16,925 nucleotides of DNA from Actinomycetota bacterium (lineage in GTDB: Bacteria; Actinomycetota; Thermoleophilia; Gaiellales; Gaiellaceae), in contig JACCZA010000361.1 of NCBI GenBank assembly GCA_013696185.1, positions 1-16,925 of the forward strand. Direction: 5' to 3'. Below the pieces are notes generated by a model. It searched no databases and was not told the origin of the DNA. It saw nothing but the letters and a program-made list of their open reading frames with translations. Positions 1 to 6,913 of this stretch are shown piece after piece. Both the position numbers and the translations under genes were made by a program. The stretch's first letter is position 1; each line of letters opens with the position of its first letter.

Positions 1-764
1 CCGACTCCTCTCGCCAACCGGGCGTTCCTGCGGGGACGATCCTCGAGCACGAGTGGAGCGCGAGCCGTGTCTTCCCCGGCACCAGCCGACGCTACTGGGT
101 GTACGTCCCGGCGCAGTACACGGCTACTGAGCCGGCGTCGCTCATGGTCTTCCAGGACGGCAATCTGTACCTCGATCCCGAGGGCGAGATGCGGGTCCCC
201 ATCGTCCTCGACAACCTGATCCACCGAGGCGAGATGCCCGTCACCATCGGTGTCTTCGTCGACCCCGGCGAACCCGAGAACCGGAACGCGGAGTACGACA
301 CGTTCAGCGAGGCCTACGCGACGTTTCTGCTGACCGAGATCCTCCCGAACGTTCGAGACCGCTACCTCGTCACGGACGACCCCGATCAGTCGGCCATCGG
401 CGGCGGGAGTAGCGGCGGGAGCTGTGCGCTCACCGTCGCCTGGACGCGGCCCGATCGATTCCGGCGCGTCCTGAGCTTCCTCGGCAGCTTCGCCCAGATC
501 CGGGGCGGCAACCGCTACCCCGAGTTGATCGAGGACACGCCGAGGAAACCGCTGCGGGTCTTCCTCCAGGCGGCCACGCGCGACGTCAACTGGGATGCCG
601 CCGAGCTCAACTGGTTCAGCGCCAACCTGCGAGTCGCCGCCGCCCTCGCGGAACGTGGGTACGACCTCCGTCTCGTCCTTGGAGACGGCGGCCACGACCC
701 GAACCACGGCGGCGCGATCCTGCCAGATGCACTCCGCTGGCTCTGGCGACGCGAATCTCGGTGA
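1..764 (+). CDS. Alpha/beta-hydrolase esterase (enterochelin-esterase-like), 5' end outside window
   Basis: The frame is open from base 3, so the true start lies upstream; an internal GTG at 99 is not a convincing start because the frame before it already reads as family-like protein (an EHEW segment and FPGTSRRYWVYVP). The product resembles the esterase D / enterochelin esterase superfamily (PF00756), serine hydrolases acting on carboxyl esters. The nucleophile-elbow motif GGSSGG sits at about 402-419, with the second serine (codon 411-413) in the G-x-S-x-G position. A C-terminal GGHDPNHGG supplies the likely catalytic histidine; the acid residue is not certain, an Asp in the ATRDVNW segment being one candidate. 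The substrate cannot be told from sequence, and no signal peptide can be judged without the N-terminus. It ends 41 bases before the convergent tRNA gene. Confidence 0.8.
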   Translation, partial: DSSRQPGVPAGTILEHEWSASRVFPGTSRRYWVYVPAQYTATEPASLMVFQDGNLYLDPEGEMRVPIVLDNLIHRGEMPVTIGVFVDPGEPENRNAEYDTFSEAYATFLLTEILPNVRDRYLVTDDPDQSAIGGGSSGGSCALTVAWTRPDRFRRVLSFLGSFAQIRGGNRYPELIEDTPRKPLRVFLQAATRDVNWDAAELNWFSANLRVAAALAERGYDLRLVLGDGGHDPNHGGAILPDALRWLWRRESR

Positions 765-805
765 CCGCGGTCCGTGACGCCGAGCGCCCTCGAAGCGGGA
801 AGCAG

Positions 806-878
806 TGGCGAGGGCCGGAATCGAACCGGCGACACCACGGTTTTCAGCCGTGTGCTCTACCAACTGAGCTACCTCGCC
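806..878 (-). tRNA. tRNA-Phe (GAA)
   Basis: Read on the minus strand this folds as a complete 73-base cloverleaf. The acceptor stem is GGCGAGG/CCTCGCC (872-878 with 807-813), the D arm GCTC-AGTTGGTA-GAGC, and the anticodon stem CACGG/CCGTG with loop CTGAAAA. The T arm is GCCGG-TTCGATT-CCGGC and the discriminator base is A. The anticodon GAA (843-845) decodes phenylalanine. CCA is not encoded: the three bases after the discriminator read CTG. It lies 121 bases downstream of the methyltransferase stop. In that gap a TACGCT (minus strand, 908-903) about 25 bases before the mature 5' end could be a -10, but it sits in the loop of a small CCCGT/ACGGG hairpin (898-913) and no -35 is recognisable. 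Confidence 0.96.
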
Positions 879-999
879 CGGTACCAGGGCTCGCGCGCCC
901 GTAGCGTAACGGGAGCGCCGCGGTCGTGCGCCTCAGGGCTGCGCAGAGAGAGGACGTCCGGGCCGCTGGGCGCGCCACGAACGTCCTGTCTCGCCGACG

Positions 1000-1635
1000 C
1001 TACGCACTCGTGACCTTCCGTGCAAGCAGCGCGGTTCCGCTCCCCGCCGAGAACGTCGCAAACTGCGCGAACCCGCGGCGACCGAGCTCCGCTCGCAGGC
1101 GCTCCTGCGGCACCGCGATCGGCGTCGCGGCACCGAGCGACGAGCTGAACACCGCAGCCCCGCCTGGCGCGATCACGCGGGCGAGCTCGTCGAAGAACGG
1201 GATCATGTTCGCGAGCACGACGAGGTCGAAGGTGCCGTCGGCGTGGGCCAGCCTCGCCGCGTCGCCCCGCTCGAAGCGGACGCGAGCCGCGAGCGCGGGC
1301 GGAGTCTTGCGCCGCGCCTCCTCCACCATCGCGGCCGCGAGGTCGACGCCGATCACCTCGACCTGCGGCCAGCGCGCTGCGATCGCGAGCGCCGCCGTTC
1401 CCGTGCCGGTGCCGAGGTCGAGCACCCGCGCAGGGGGCGGCGAGACGGCCTCCAGCGCGGCGTCGAGCGGAGCGAGCCCGCCGGGCGTACGGCGCGAGTC
1501 CCAGGTCGGGGCGAGCCCTTCGAACTGCCGGCGCAGCGGCCCGCGGAAGAGCGCCCAGAGCGCGGGCCGCCCGACCACGGCCGTCGTCACCAGGCGCGCG
1601 AAGCGCCGTCCGAGCGCACCGCGGTCGACCCTCAC
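1000..1635 (-). CDS. Class I SAM-dependent methyltransferase
   Basis: A 211-residue protein with a Rossmann-fold methyltransferase core. Motif I is VLDLGTGTG at residues 71-79, an acidic ribose-binding residue is in VIGVD (Asp98), GD at 124-125 fits the adenine-contact region, and FDLVVLANM (136-144) is the post-II/motif IV strand. A basic N-terminal helix of about 45 residues precedes the domain. The acceptor substrate is not evident. It does not resemble uroporphyrinogen-III methyltransferase, which is often found next to hemD, and a small-molecule or quinone-type acceptor would be guesswork. The GTG start overlaps the TGA of the preceding SAM hydrolase gene by four bases (GTGA), so the two are probably translationally coupled. 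It is the last protein gene of the operon. Confidence 0.75.
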   Translation of the reverse strand: MRVDRGALGRRFARLVTTAVVGRPALWALFRGPLRRQFEGLAPTWDSRRTPGGLAPLDAALEAVSPPPARVLDLGTGTGTAALAIAARWPQVEVIGVDLAAAMVEEARRKTPPALAARVRFERGDAARLAHADGTFDLVVLANMIPFFDELARVIAPGGAAVFSSSLGAATPIAVPQERLRAELGRRGFAQFATFSAGSGTALLARKVTSA

Positions 1636-2447
1636 GGGACGTCGAGCCGGATGCGCACCTCCCGGCCGGGCACGGCGGCGAGCATCGCCGCCGCGTCGCC
1701 GCGGTTGATCGCGATCGAGACGTTCCGGTAGGCGTCCTCGTAGAGGATGATGTCACCCGGGCGGGCGTCGCTGAACGTGCGCGCGGCGACCGCGTAGTAG
1801 CGCTCGCCGCCGAGCTCGAGCTCGAGCCTGCGCCCCGGGACGACGCCCGCCGACTCGAGGTGCTCTCGCGCGAGGTTCAGCTGCACGTTCCCGAACGCGT
1901 CGACGTAGAGGATCGTGGCGCGGATCCTGCTGGCGCCGATGTCGGGCTCGGGCAGATCGAGGCGGGCGAGCGCCTCCGGGTCGACCGGCGGCCCGAGCTG
2001 CTCGAGCCGAACGCCGAGGGCCAGGTGCGCCGCCGCGGGGGCGAACAGGTCGCGACCGTGGAAGGTGCGGGAGACGGAGGGGAGGGCGTACTCCGGGCTC
2101 GAGAGCTCGTGTGCGCGCGCGATGCCGCCGTTCCGCTCGGCTGCGGGGACGAGCAGGCCGTTGTCGGGCCCGACGTAGAGCTCGCCGGCGGCGTCCTCGA
2201 GCGCGAGCGAGCGGCGGCCGCTGCCGACACCGGGATCGACGACGGCGAGGTGGACCCCGCTCGGGGCGTACGGCAGCGTGTTCGCCAGCACGAGCGCCCC
2301 CTGCAGCACCGCGCGCGGCGGGATCCCGTGCGTCAGGTCGACGATCTGCACCTCCGGCGCGATGCGCTTGATCACGCCGTGGCACGTCCCGACGAAGTCG
2401 TCCTGCAGGCCGAAGTCGGTCAGGAACGTGATGAAGGCAGGCGCCAA
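1632..2447 (-). CDS. SAM hydrolase / SAM hydroxide adenosyltransferase (DUF62, fluorinase superfamily)
   Basis: Expected reaction: S-adenosylmethionine + water to adenosine + L-methionine, as for the DUF62 enzymes related to fluorinase. The N-terminus carries ITFLTDFG (residues 6-13). The family triad is visible with the spacing of the archaeal enzyme PH0463 (Asp68/Arg75/His127): Asp71 in VVDPGVGSGRR, Arg78, and His130 in TFHGRD. YVGPDNGLL and VDAFGNVQLNL are further family signatures. Length 271 residues is normal. The frame stays open far upstream, but that part lies over hemD. I place the start at the TTG ten bases after the hemD stop, eight bases behind a TAGGG Shine-Dalgarno-like sequence, because homology begins there. 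No fluorinase-type loop insertion is apparent, so halogenase activity is not suggested. Confidence 0.85.
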   Translation of the reverse strand: MAPAFITFLTDFGLQDDFVGTCHGVIKRIAPEVQIVDLTHGIPPRAVLQGALVLANTLPYAPSGVHLAVVDPGVGSGRRSLALEDAAGELYVGPDNGLLVPAAERNGGIARAHELSSPEYALPSVSRTFHGRDLFAPAAAHLALGVRLEQLGPPVDPEALARLDLPEPDIGASRIRATILYVDAFGNVQLNLAREHLESAGVVPGRRLELELGGERYYAVAARTFSDARPGDIILYEDAYRNVSIAINRGDAAAMLAAVPGREVRIRLDVP

Positions 2448-2457
2448 GACCGCGACC

Positions 2458-3093
2458 CTACTCCGCGCGCTGCACCGCCGCGACGAGTCCGTCGAGGTCG
2501 TGGCTCTCGGCCTCCGCCCGCACCTCCAGCCCCGCATCCCGCGCTGCGATGGTCGTCTGCGGGCCGATCGAGACCGCCGGGATCGCAAGGCCGAGCGCAG
2601 CGAAGGCGCGGGCCGCCGAGGCCGAGGCGAGCACGACGACGTCCCCACTCGGCAGGATGCGCGGCACGAGCGCCACCGTCCGGTACAGCGGCACGACGTC
2701 GGCGCCGAGCGCCTCGGCGAGCAGCGGCCGAGCGTCCGCGGCCCCGGCAAAGAGGACGCGCCCCGCCGGTCGAGGCAGCTCGGCGAGGAGCCCCTCCTGC
2801 GTCGACACGCCCGGGACGAGATCCGCCGCGTAGCCTCCCTGCTCGAGCGCATCGGCAGTCCCGGGGCCGATCGCGGCCAGCCTGCGAGGACGCCCACGCA
2901 GCCTGCGCACGAGCTCGCGCGCGCCGTTCGGGCTCGTCACGACCACCCAGTCGTAGCCCTCGACCTCGACAGGCTCGTCGCCCAGCGGCTCGAGCGCGAG
3001 CAGCGGGCAGAGGACGACCTCGTGGCCGAGCCTCTCGAGGCGCGCCGCCAGCGGGCCGGCCTGCTCGCGCGGGCGGGTCACGATCACCTTCAT
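2458..3093 (-). CDS. hemD: Uroporphyrinogen-III synthase
   Basis: Cyclises hydroxymethylbilane with inversion of ring D to uroporphyrinogen III, the common precursor of heme, siroheme and corrins. The 211-residue protein opens with MKVIVTRPREQA, the usual HemD N-terminus. It has the two alternating lobes of the family, with VVVTSPNGARELV (about residues 49-61), LAAIGPGTADAL, and later VVVLASASAARAF and AVSIGPQTTIAAR, the repeated S(A/P)xx and IGPxT elements that line the active-site cleft. The family is poorly conserved, so position directly after hemC is the strongest support. The ATG overlaps the hemC TGA by four bases (ATGA). A longer in-frame reading back to 3255 exists but would lie inside hemC, so it is rejected. 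Confidence 0.9.
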   Translation of the reverse strand: MKVIVTRPREQAGPLAARLERLGHEVVLCPLLALEPLGDEPVEVEGYDWVVVTSPNGARELVRRLRGRPRRLAAIGPGTADALEQGGYAADLVPGVSTQEGLLAELPRPAGRVLFAGAADARPLLAEALGADVVPLYRTVALVPRILPSGDVVVLASASAARAFAALGLAIPAVSIGPQTTIAARDAGLEVRAEAESHDLDGLVAAVQRAE

Positions 3094-3914
3094 GCGACGG
3101 CGGCGAGCAGCTCCCTCGCGAGCGCTGTGGGATCCTGGCCGCTCCGCCGGACGACCCACTTGCCGTCCTCGTCCGCGACGAGCGCGGTCAGGGTCTCGCC
3201 GTCGTGGTGCGCCGCGACAGGCGCGAGGCAGCCGCCGCCCACGAGCGCCACGCACGCGCGCTCGAGCTCGACGCGCCTGTACGTCTCGGAGTCGCCGACG
3301 CCGGCGACGAGCGCCTCCTCGCCGGCGCGCACCTGCAAGGCGAGCGCCCCCTGTCCCGCCTCGGGAAGCAGCTCGGCGGGGTCGAAGCGATACCCGATCT
3401 CGTGACCGAGGCCGAGCCGCTCGAGACCGCAGGCGGCGAGCACGATCGCATCGAGCCGCCGCTCGACCCGCTTGCGCAGGCGCGTGTCGATGTTGCCTCG
3501 CAGCGGCTCGATGCCGAGCGTCGGCTCGAGCGCGAGGAGCTGGGCGCGCCTCCGCGCCGACGCCGTGCCGATCCGCATGCCCGGCCGGATGGCGGAGGCG
3601 CCGCAGAGCGCGTCGCGCGGATCCTCCCGGGCCAGGTAGGCGCCGACCGCGAGACCTGCCGTCGCCGTCGACGTCATGTCCTTCGCCGAGTGGACCGCGA
3701 CGTCGATGCGGCCGTCGAGGAGCGCCTCCTCCAGCTCCTTGACGAACACGCCGCGCTCGCCGATCTCGCCGAAGGGGCGCGTGCGATCCCTGTCGCCCGC
3801 GGTCGTCATCGGCACGAGCGCGTGCTCCACCCCCGGTGCCCGAAGCTGCGCGACGGCGAGCTCCGCCTGGGTGAGCGCGAGCCTACTTCCGCGCGATCCG
3901 ACGCGAACGAGCAC
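3090..3914 (-). CDS. hemC: Porphobilinogen deaminase (hydroxymethylbilane synthase)
   Basis: Polymerises four porphobilinogens into hydroxymethylbilane. At the N-terminus VRVGSRGSRLALTQA (residues 3-17) is the family signature. Next come GERGVFVKELEEALL (52-66) and VAVHSAKDM with the catalytic Asp79 (E. coli Asp84). GTASARRRAQL and the LRGNIDTRLRK arginines bind the growing pyrrole chain. The dipyrromethane cofactor would attach to Cys229 in GGGCLAP. At 274 residues it is somewhat shorter than the ~310 of E. coli, mostly in the C-terminal domain, but no motif is missing. The GTG start is the first start codon in the frame next to the conserved N-terminus; no clear Shine-Dalgarno precedes it. 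It follows hemA after a 114-base gap, the largest gap inside the respiratory block. Confidence 0.95.
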   Translation of the reverse strand: MLVRVGSRGSRLALTQAELAVAQLRAPGVEHALVPMTTAGDRDRTRPFGEIGERGVFVKELEEALLDGRIDVAVHSAKDMTSTATAGLAVGAYLAREDPRDALCGASAIRPGMRIGTASARRRAQLLALEPTLGIEPLRGNIDTRLRKRVERRLDAIVLAACGLERLGLGHEIGYRFDPAELLPEAGQGALALQVRAGEEALVAGVGDSETYRRVELERACVALVGGGCLAPVAAHHDGETLTALVADEDGKWVVRRSGQDPTALARELLAAVA

Positions 3915-4032
3915 AGGAATTGCCGCGCCCGACCTTCGGTTGACCGCAGTGTCGGCTCCCGAGCTGGGGGCGGATGCGCGTGAAGACGGTGGGCGCCTGG
4001 AGCGGCAGCGGGCGGCCCGTCAGCTTCGTCAC
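3883..4032 (-). CDS. Candidate small ORF in the hemA-hemC gap (hypothetical, 49 aa)
   Basis: A GTG here overlaps the hemA TGA by four bases (GTGA), as at most junctions of this operon, and is preceded by GGGGGAGGAGG at good spacing. The frame runs 49 codons and ends 32 bases inside hemC, in a different frame. The first 26 codons end almost without exception in G or C, as real genes here do; later codons do not. The product is short and basic with two cysteines (RHCGQPK and NSCARS) and is not a protein I recognise. The purine run may exist only because hemA ends in GEEER. It could be a translated leader coupling hemA to hemC, a decayed hemC N-terminus, or chance. Confidence 0.25.
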   Translation of the reverse strand: MTKLTGRPLPLQAPTVFTRIRPQLGSRHCGQPKVGRGNSCARSRRIARK

Positions 4033-5285
4033 CGTTCCTCCTCCCCCAGCCCGAACAGGTGTCTCACCGCATGAGCATAGAGCACCCCGTCGGCTGTCAC
4101 GGCGGCTTGCTTCATGCGCACCGTGGGCAGGTGGAGGAGCTTGTTCACGATCCCGGCAGTGAGCGACTCGACGGCCCGCCGGTCGGCTGCGGAGAGACGC
4201 TTGAACCGCCCCTCGAGCCGCGCGAGCTCGCCCGCCCGGATCTCCTCGGCGCGGGCGCGGAGCGAGGCGATCGCCGGAACGACCTCGAGGGAGGCGAGCC
4301 ACGCCTGGAAGCGCTCCGCCTCGCCGGCCACGATCGACTCGGCGCGCTCGGCCTCGCTCCTGCGCACCGCGAGGCTCTCGGCGACGACTGCCTCGAGATC
4401 GTCGAGGTTGTAGAGGTAGCAGCCGTCGAGCTCGTGCACCGCGGGATCGATGTCGCGCGGCACGGCGAGGTCGATCAGGAAGAGCGGCCTGCCCCGCCGT
4501 CCCTTGACCGCGGCCGCCATGTCCTCCGCGCCGATCACGAAGCCGGGCGCACCTGTCGAGCAGACGACGACGTCGGCTCGCCCGAGCTCGTCCGCGAGCT
4601 CGGCCAGCGGCATGGGCTCGGCGCCGAAGCGGCGCGCGAGGTCCTCCGCGCGGTCGAGCGTGCGGTTGGCGACCACGTGGATCTCGGCGCCGCGCGAGAG
4701 GAGGTTCCTGCCGGCGAGCTCGCTCACCTTCCCCGCGCCGACGAGCACGATCCGGCGACCGGCGAGATCGCCGAAGAGCTGCTGGGCGAGCACGGCGGCA
4801 GCGGCCGAGACCGAGGCCGGGCTCTCGGCGATCGCCGTCCGGGAGCGAACCTTCTTGCCGGCGTGGAGCGCCTGGCGGAAGAGGCGGTCGAGCAGCGGGC
4901 CCGGCGCCCCGTGCTCGAAGGCCGCGCGCACCTGGCCGAGGATCTCGCCCTCCCCGGGGACGAGGGAGTCGAGCCCCGCGGCCACACGAAAGAGGTGCAG
5001 CGCGGCCGCCTCCTCCCGCAGCCGGTAGACGGCCGGAGCGAGCGCATCGGGCTCGAGCCCCGAGAGCGCGTCGAGCGCCGCCGCCGCCCGCGCCTCGGCA
5101 ACCTCGGCGTCGGCCTCGGCCAGGTAGATCTCCGTGCGGTTGCACGTCGAGAGGCAGACCGCCTCGCCGGCGACGAGCGCAAGCGAGCGGGAGAGCTCCG
5201 CCGCCTGCTGCCGGTCGAGCGCGACCCGCTCGCGCAGCTCGACGGGAGCGCGGTGATGGGAGACGCCGACGAGGACGAGGGCCAT
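4029..5285 (-). CDS. hemA: Glutamyl-tRNA reductase
   Basis: First committed step of the C5 pathway: NADPH-dependent reduction of glutamyl-tRNA(Glu) to glutamate-1-semialdehyde. The 418-residue protein starts LVGVSHHRAPVELRE. The catalytic Cys48 is in CLSTCNRTEIY, followed by LFRVAAGLDSLVPGEGEILGQV (98-119) and HAGKKVRSRT. The NADPH-binding domain has RIVLVGAGKVSELA (178-191), where GAGKVSE replaces the more usual GAGEMGE. LIDLAVPRDID and YNLDDLEAVV lead into the C-terminal dimerisation helices. The ATG shares one base with the TGA of the upstream HemX/CcsA-like gene (TGATG), so coupled expression is likely. The frame stays open upstream over that gene, but the conserved N-terminus fixes the start. 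hemL and hemB are not in the window. Confidence 0.96.
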   Translation of the reverse strand: MALVLVGVSHHRAPVELRERVALDRQQAAELSRSLALVAGEAVCLSTCNRTEIYLAEADAEVAEARAAAALDALSGLEPDALAPAVYRLREEAAALHLFRVAAGLDSLVPGEGEILGQVRAAFEHGAPGPLLDRLFRQALHAGKKVRSRTAIAESPASVSAAAAVLAQQLFGDLAGRRIVLVGAGKVSELAGRNLLSRGAEIHVVANRTLDRAEDLARRFGAEPMPLAELADELGRADVVVCSTGAPGFVIGAEDMAAAVKGRRGRPLFLIDLAVPRDIDPAVHELDGCYLYNLDDLEAVVAESLAVRRSEAERAESIVAGEAERFQAWLASLEVVPAIASLRARAEEIRAGELARLEGRFKRLSAADRRAVESLTAGIVNKLLHLPTVRMKQAAVTADGVLYAHAVRHLFGLGEEER

Positions 5286-6061
5286 CAGGCGTAGTGGGCG
5301 ATCGGCAGGATGGCCGCGGCCAGGGCGAATCCCGCGAGGACGAGGTACGCCGCCGGGCGGCCGCGCAGGGCGGTCAGCCGGCGCAGGAGCAGCATCGCTC
5401 CGAACAGCGCCCAGGCCGCGAGGGTCACGGCCATCGTCGCGTCGAAGCTGCCGCCGCGCTCGAAGAGGCTCACCGCGCCGAGCGCGATGCCTCCCGTCAG
5501 CACCGCGAGCGAGACGGCGACGGTGCTTCCCGAGAGCCGCTCGAGCACGTCGAGGGGCGGCACGCGGAGACGGAGGATCGCGGCTGCCCGCCGCTTCAGC
5601 CGCCGCTCGTGCCAGAGGTAGAGACCCGAGAGCCCCGCCGCCAGCGCGAAGCCCGCGAAGGCCCCGAGTACGAGCGCGACGTGAACCGCGAGGAGCGCGC
5701 TCGAGGCGCGGCTCGCGTCCCCTTCGATCCCCCCGCCGACGTAGGCGCCCGCGAGCAGCAGCGCGGCGGCGGGCATCACCGCCAGACCGAGCAGACGGAA
5801 GCGCGGCGTGCAGCCCCAGATCAGGTAGACGCCGACGACGAGCCACGAGAAGAGGTTGAGCGCGCCCGCCGCGCCGGCCCAGGGGAAGCCCTCCGCCCGG
5901 GAGGCCTGCAGGACGAGGAGTCCGGTCTGCGCCAGCCAGCCGATCCGGACGCCCCAGATCGCGAGCCTGCCGGCGAGGCCGGGACGTCGCACCTCCCCGA
6001 CGAGCGCGACTGCGGCCTCGCCGTAGGCGAGAAGCGCGGGCCAGAAGAGCAGGTCAGCCAA
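5285..6061 (-). CDS. HemX/CcsA-like cytochrome c assembly membrane protein
   Basis: A 258-residue very hydrophobic protein with about eight transmembrane segments, which I assign to the CcsA/CcmF/HemX superfamily (PF01578). Helix 3 contains LNLFSWLVVGVYLIWG. Conserved-looking histidines lie in helix 5 (LLAVHVAL) and at the very C-terminus (LPIAHYA), possible heme ligands. I do not see the tryptophan-rich WWD motif (WGxxWxWD) of true heme-handling CcsA; the corresponding loop reads SLFERGGSFD. This, and its position directly before hemA, fits HemX, which in Bacillus lies next to hemA and lowers HemA abundance. The alternative is a c-type cytochrome assembly factor acting with the preceding ccmABCD. 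The TTG start overlaps the end of ccmD by eight bases and is the only plausible start. Confidence 0.75.
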   Translation of the reverse strand: MADLLFWPALLAYGEAAVALVGEVRRPGLAGRLAIWGVRIGWLAQTGLLVLQASRAEGFPWAGAAGALNLFSWLVVGVYLIWGCTPRFRLLGLAVMPAAALLLAGAYVGGGIEGDASRASSALLAVHVALVLGAFAGFALAAGLSGLYLWHERRLKRRAAAILRLRVPPLDVLERLSGSTVAVSLAVLTGGIALGAVSLFERGGSFDATMAVTLAAWALFGAMLLLRRLTALRGRPAAYLVLAGFALAAAILPIAHYA

Positions 6062-6227
6062 CGCGCACCGGCTCGCGCTCGGGGGCCTGGCGCTCGCGCG
6101 CCAGCGCCGTCAGCTCGTCGAGCTCGCGGTCGATCCGGCCGAGCTTGGCGGCGATGATCGCGACGTAGGCGAGCACGGCGACGAGCACGACGACGTAGGC
6201 CGCCGCGACGTACCGCTCGCCGCTCAC
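6054..6227 (-). CDS. ccmD: CcmD-like small membrane protein of the heme exporter
   Basis: A 57-residue protein found by translating the gap after ccmC. The GTG overlaps the ccmC TGA by four bases (GTGA) and the TGA overlaps the next gene by eight. It has the CcmD plan: a short N-terminus (SGERYVAAAY), one transmembrane helix of about 20 residues (VVVLVAVLAYVAIIAAKLG), then a charged tail beginning RIDRELDEL and continuing with an RERQAPEREP stretch. CcmD proteins stabilise the CcmABC complex and help release holo-CcmE. Sequence conservation is low in this family, so the call rests on size, topology and position behind ccmABC. Confidence 0.78.
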   Translation of the reverse strand: MSGERYVAAAYVVVLVAVLAYVAIIAAKLGRIDRELDELTALARERQAPEREPVRVG

Positions 6228-6913
6228 TGCAGGAGCTCGCGCAGCTCGCGCAGGCGCCCGTCGAGCCGCTTGCCGGTGAGCTCGTTCGTGTACAGCGCAG
6301 CGGCGAGGGCGAGCGTGCCCGCGAGGCAGACGAGGAACGCGGCGAACATCTCGCCCGACATCTGGGGGCCGTCACGGGTGAAGACGACCGGGTGGATGAA
6401 GTTCTCGGCCAGGCGGATCGCGAGGAAGCTGACGGGGATGAGGACGACGCCGAAGAGAGCGTAGACCGCCGAGAGGTTCGCCCGGGCCGGGCCCTCGTCG
6501 ACCGAGAAACGGAGCATGAAGTAGGCCGAGTAGAAGAGGAAGAGGATGAGGAAGAGCACGAGCTGGCGCTCACCCCAGCTCCACCAGACCCCCCACGAGG
6601 CGCGCGCCCAGATCGAGCCGGTCACGAGCGTGAGCAGCCCGAAGATCGTGCCCTGGTGCACGGCTGTGTAGCTCTCGAGGTCGTAGCGCTCCTGCCTCGT
6701 CCAGAGCAGGCGGAGCGCCTTCCAGGCCCCCCAGCCGAAACAGGCGTATGCGGTCAGGGCGATGGGGACGTGGATGTAGAAGATCCGCTGGCTGATGCCC
6801 TGATCGAGGTCCTCGGGCGCCCAGAGCAGCGCGAGCGCGACGCCGCCGCCGAGGAGGCAGACGGCTGCGAGGGAGAGCGTGAGCCCCCGGCTATTCGGTG
6901 ACGACGTACTCAA
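6224..6913 (-). CDS. ccmC: Heme exporter / cytochrome c maturation protein CcmC
   Basis: Integral membrane heme-handling subunit of system I cytochrome c maturation. The 229-residue protein has six transmembrane segments. It shows the two flanking histidines of the family, His48 in FYIHVP and His174 in NFIHP, plus His86 in AVHQGT. The tryptophan-rich heme-binding segment is ASWGVWWSWGERQ (residues 106-117). Where most CcmC proteins have WD after the last tryptophan, this one has WGE, so the acidic residue is shifted by one. The C-terminal tail is basic and cytoplasmic. The TTG start overlaps ccmB by 23 bases, has no obvious Shine-Dalgarno, and is the only start codon before the conserved region. 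It is followed by ccmD with a GTGA overlap. Confidence 0.9.
   Translation of the reverse strand: MSTSSPNSRGLTLSLAAVCLLGGGVALALLWAPEDLDQGISQRIFYIHVPIALTAYACFGWGAWKALRLLWTRQERYDLESYTAVHQGTIFGLLTLVTGSIWARASWGVWWSWGERQLVLFLILFLFYSAYFMLRFSVDEGPARANLSAVYALFGVVLIPVSFLAIRLAENFIHPVVFTRDGPQMSGEMFAAFLVCLAGTLALAAALYTNELTGKRLDGRLRELRELLQ

Noticed and set aside
781..792. Small CGAG/CTCG stem between the esterase and tRNA-Phe as a bidirectional terminator
   Set aside because: Only four base pairs and no T-run on either strand; too weak to annotate.
1860..3983. Long plus-strand open frame (about 700 codons) opposite the SAM hydrolase, hemD and hemC
   Set aside because: It is the antisense shadow of three recognisable genes; the translation is Arg/Ala/Pro-rich low-complexity sequence without any family motif, as expected in very GC-rich DNA.
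6529..6560. Purine-rich tract (GAAGAGGAAGAGGATG-like) resembling a simple repeat
   Set aside because: It is the antisense of Leu/Phe/Ile codons of a CcmC transmembrane helix, not an independent repeat.
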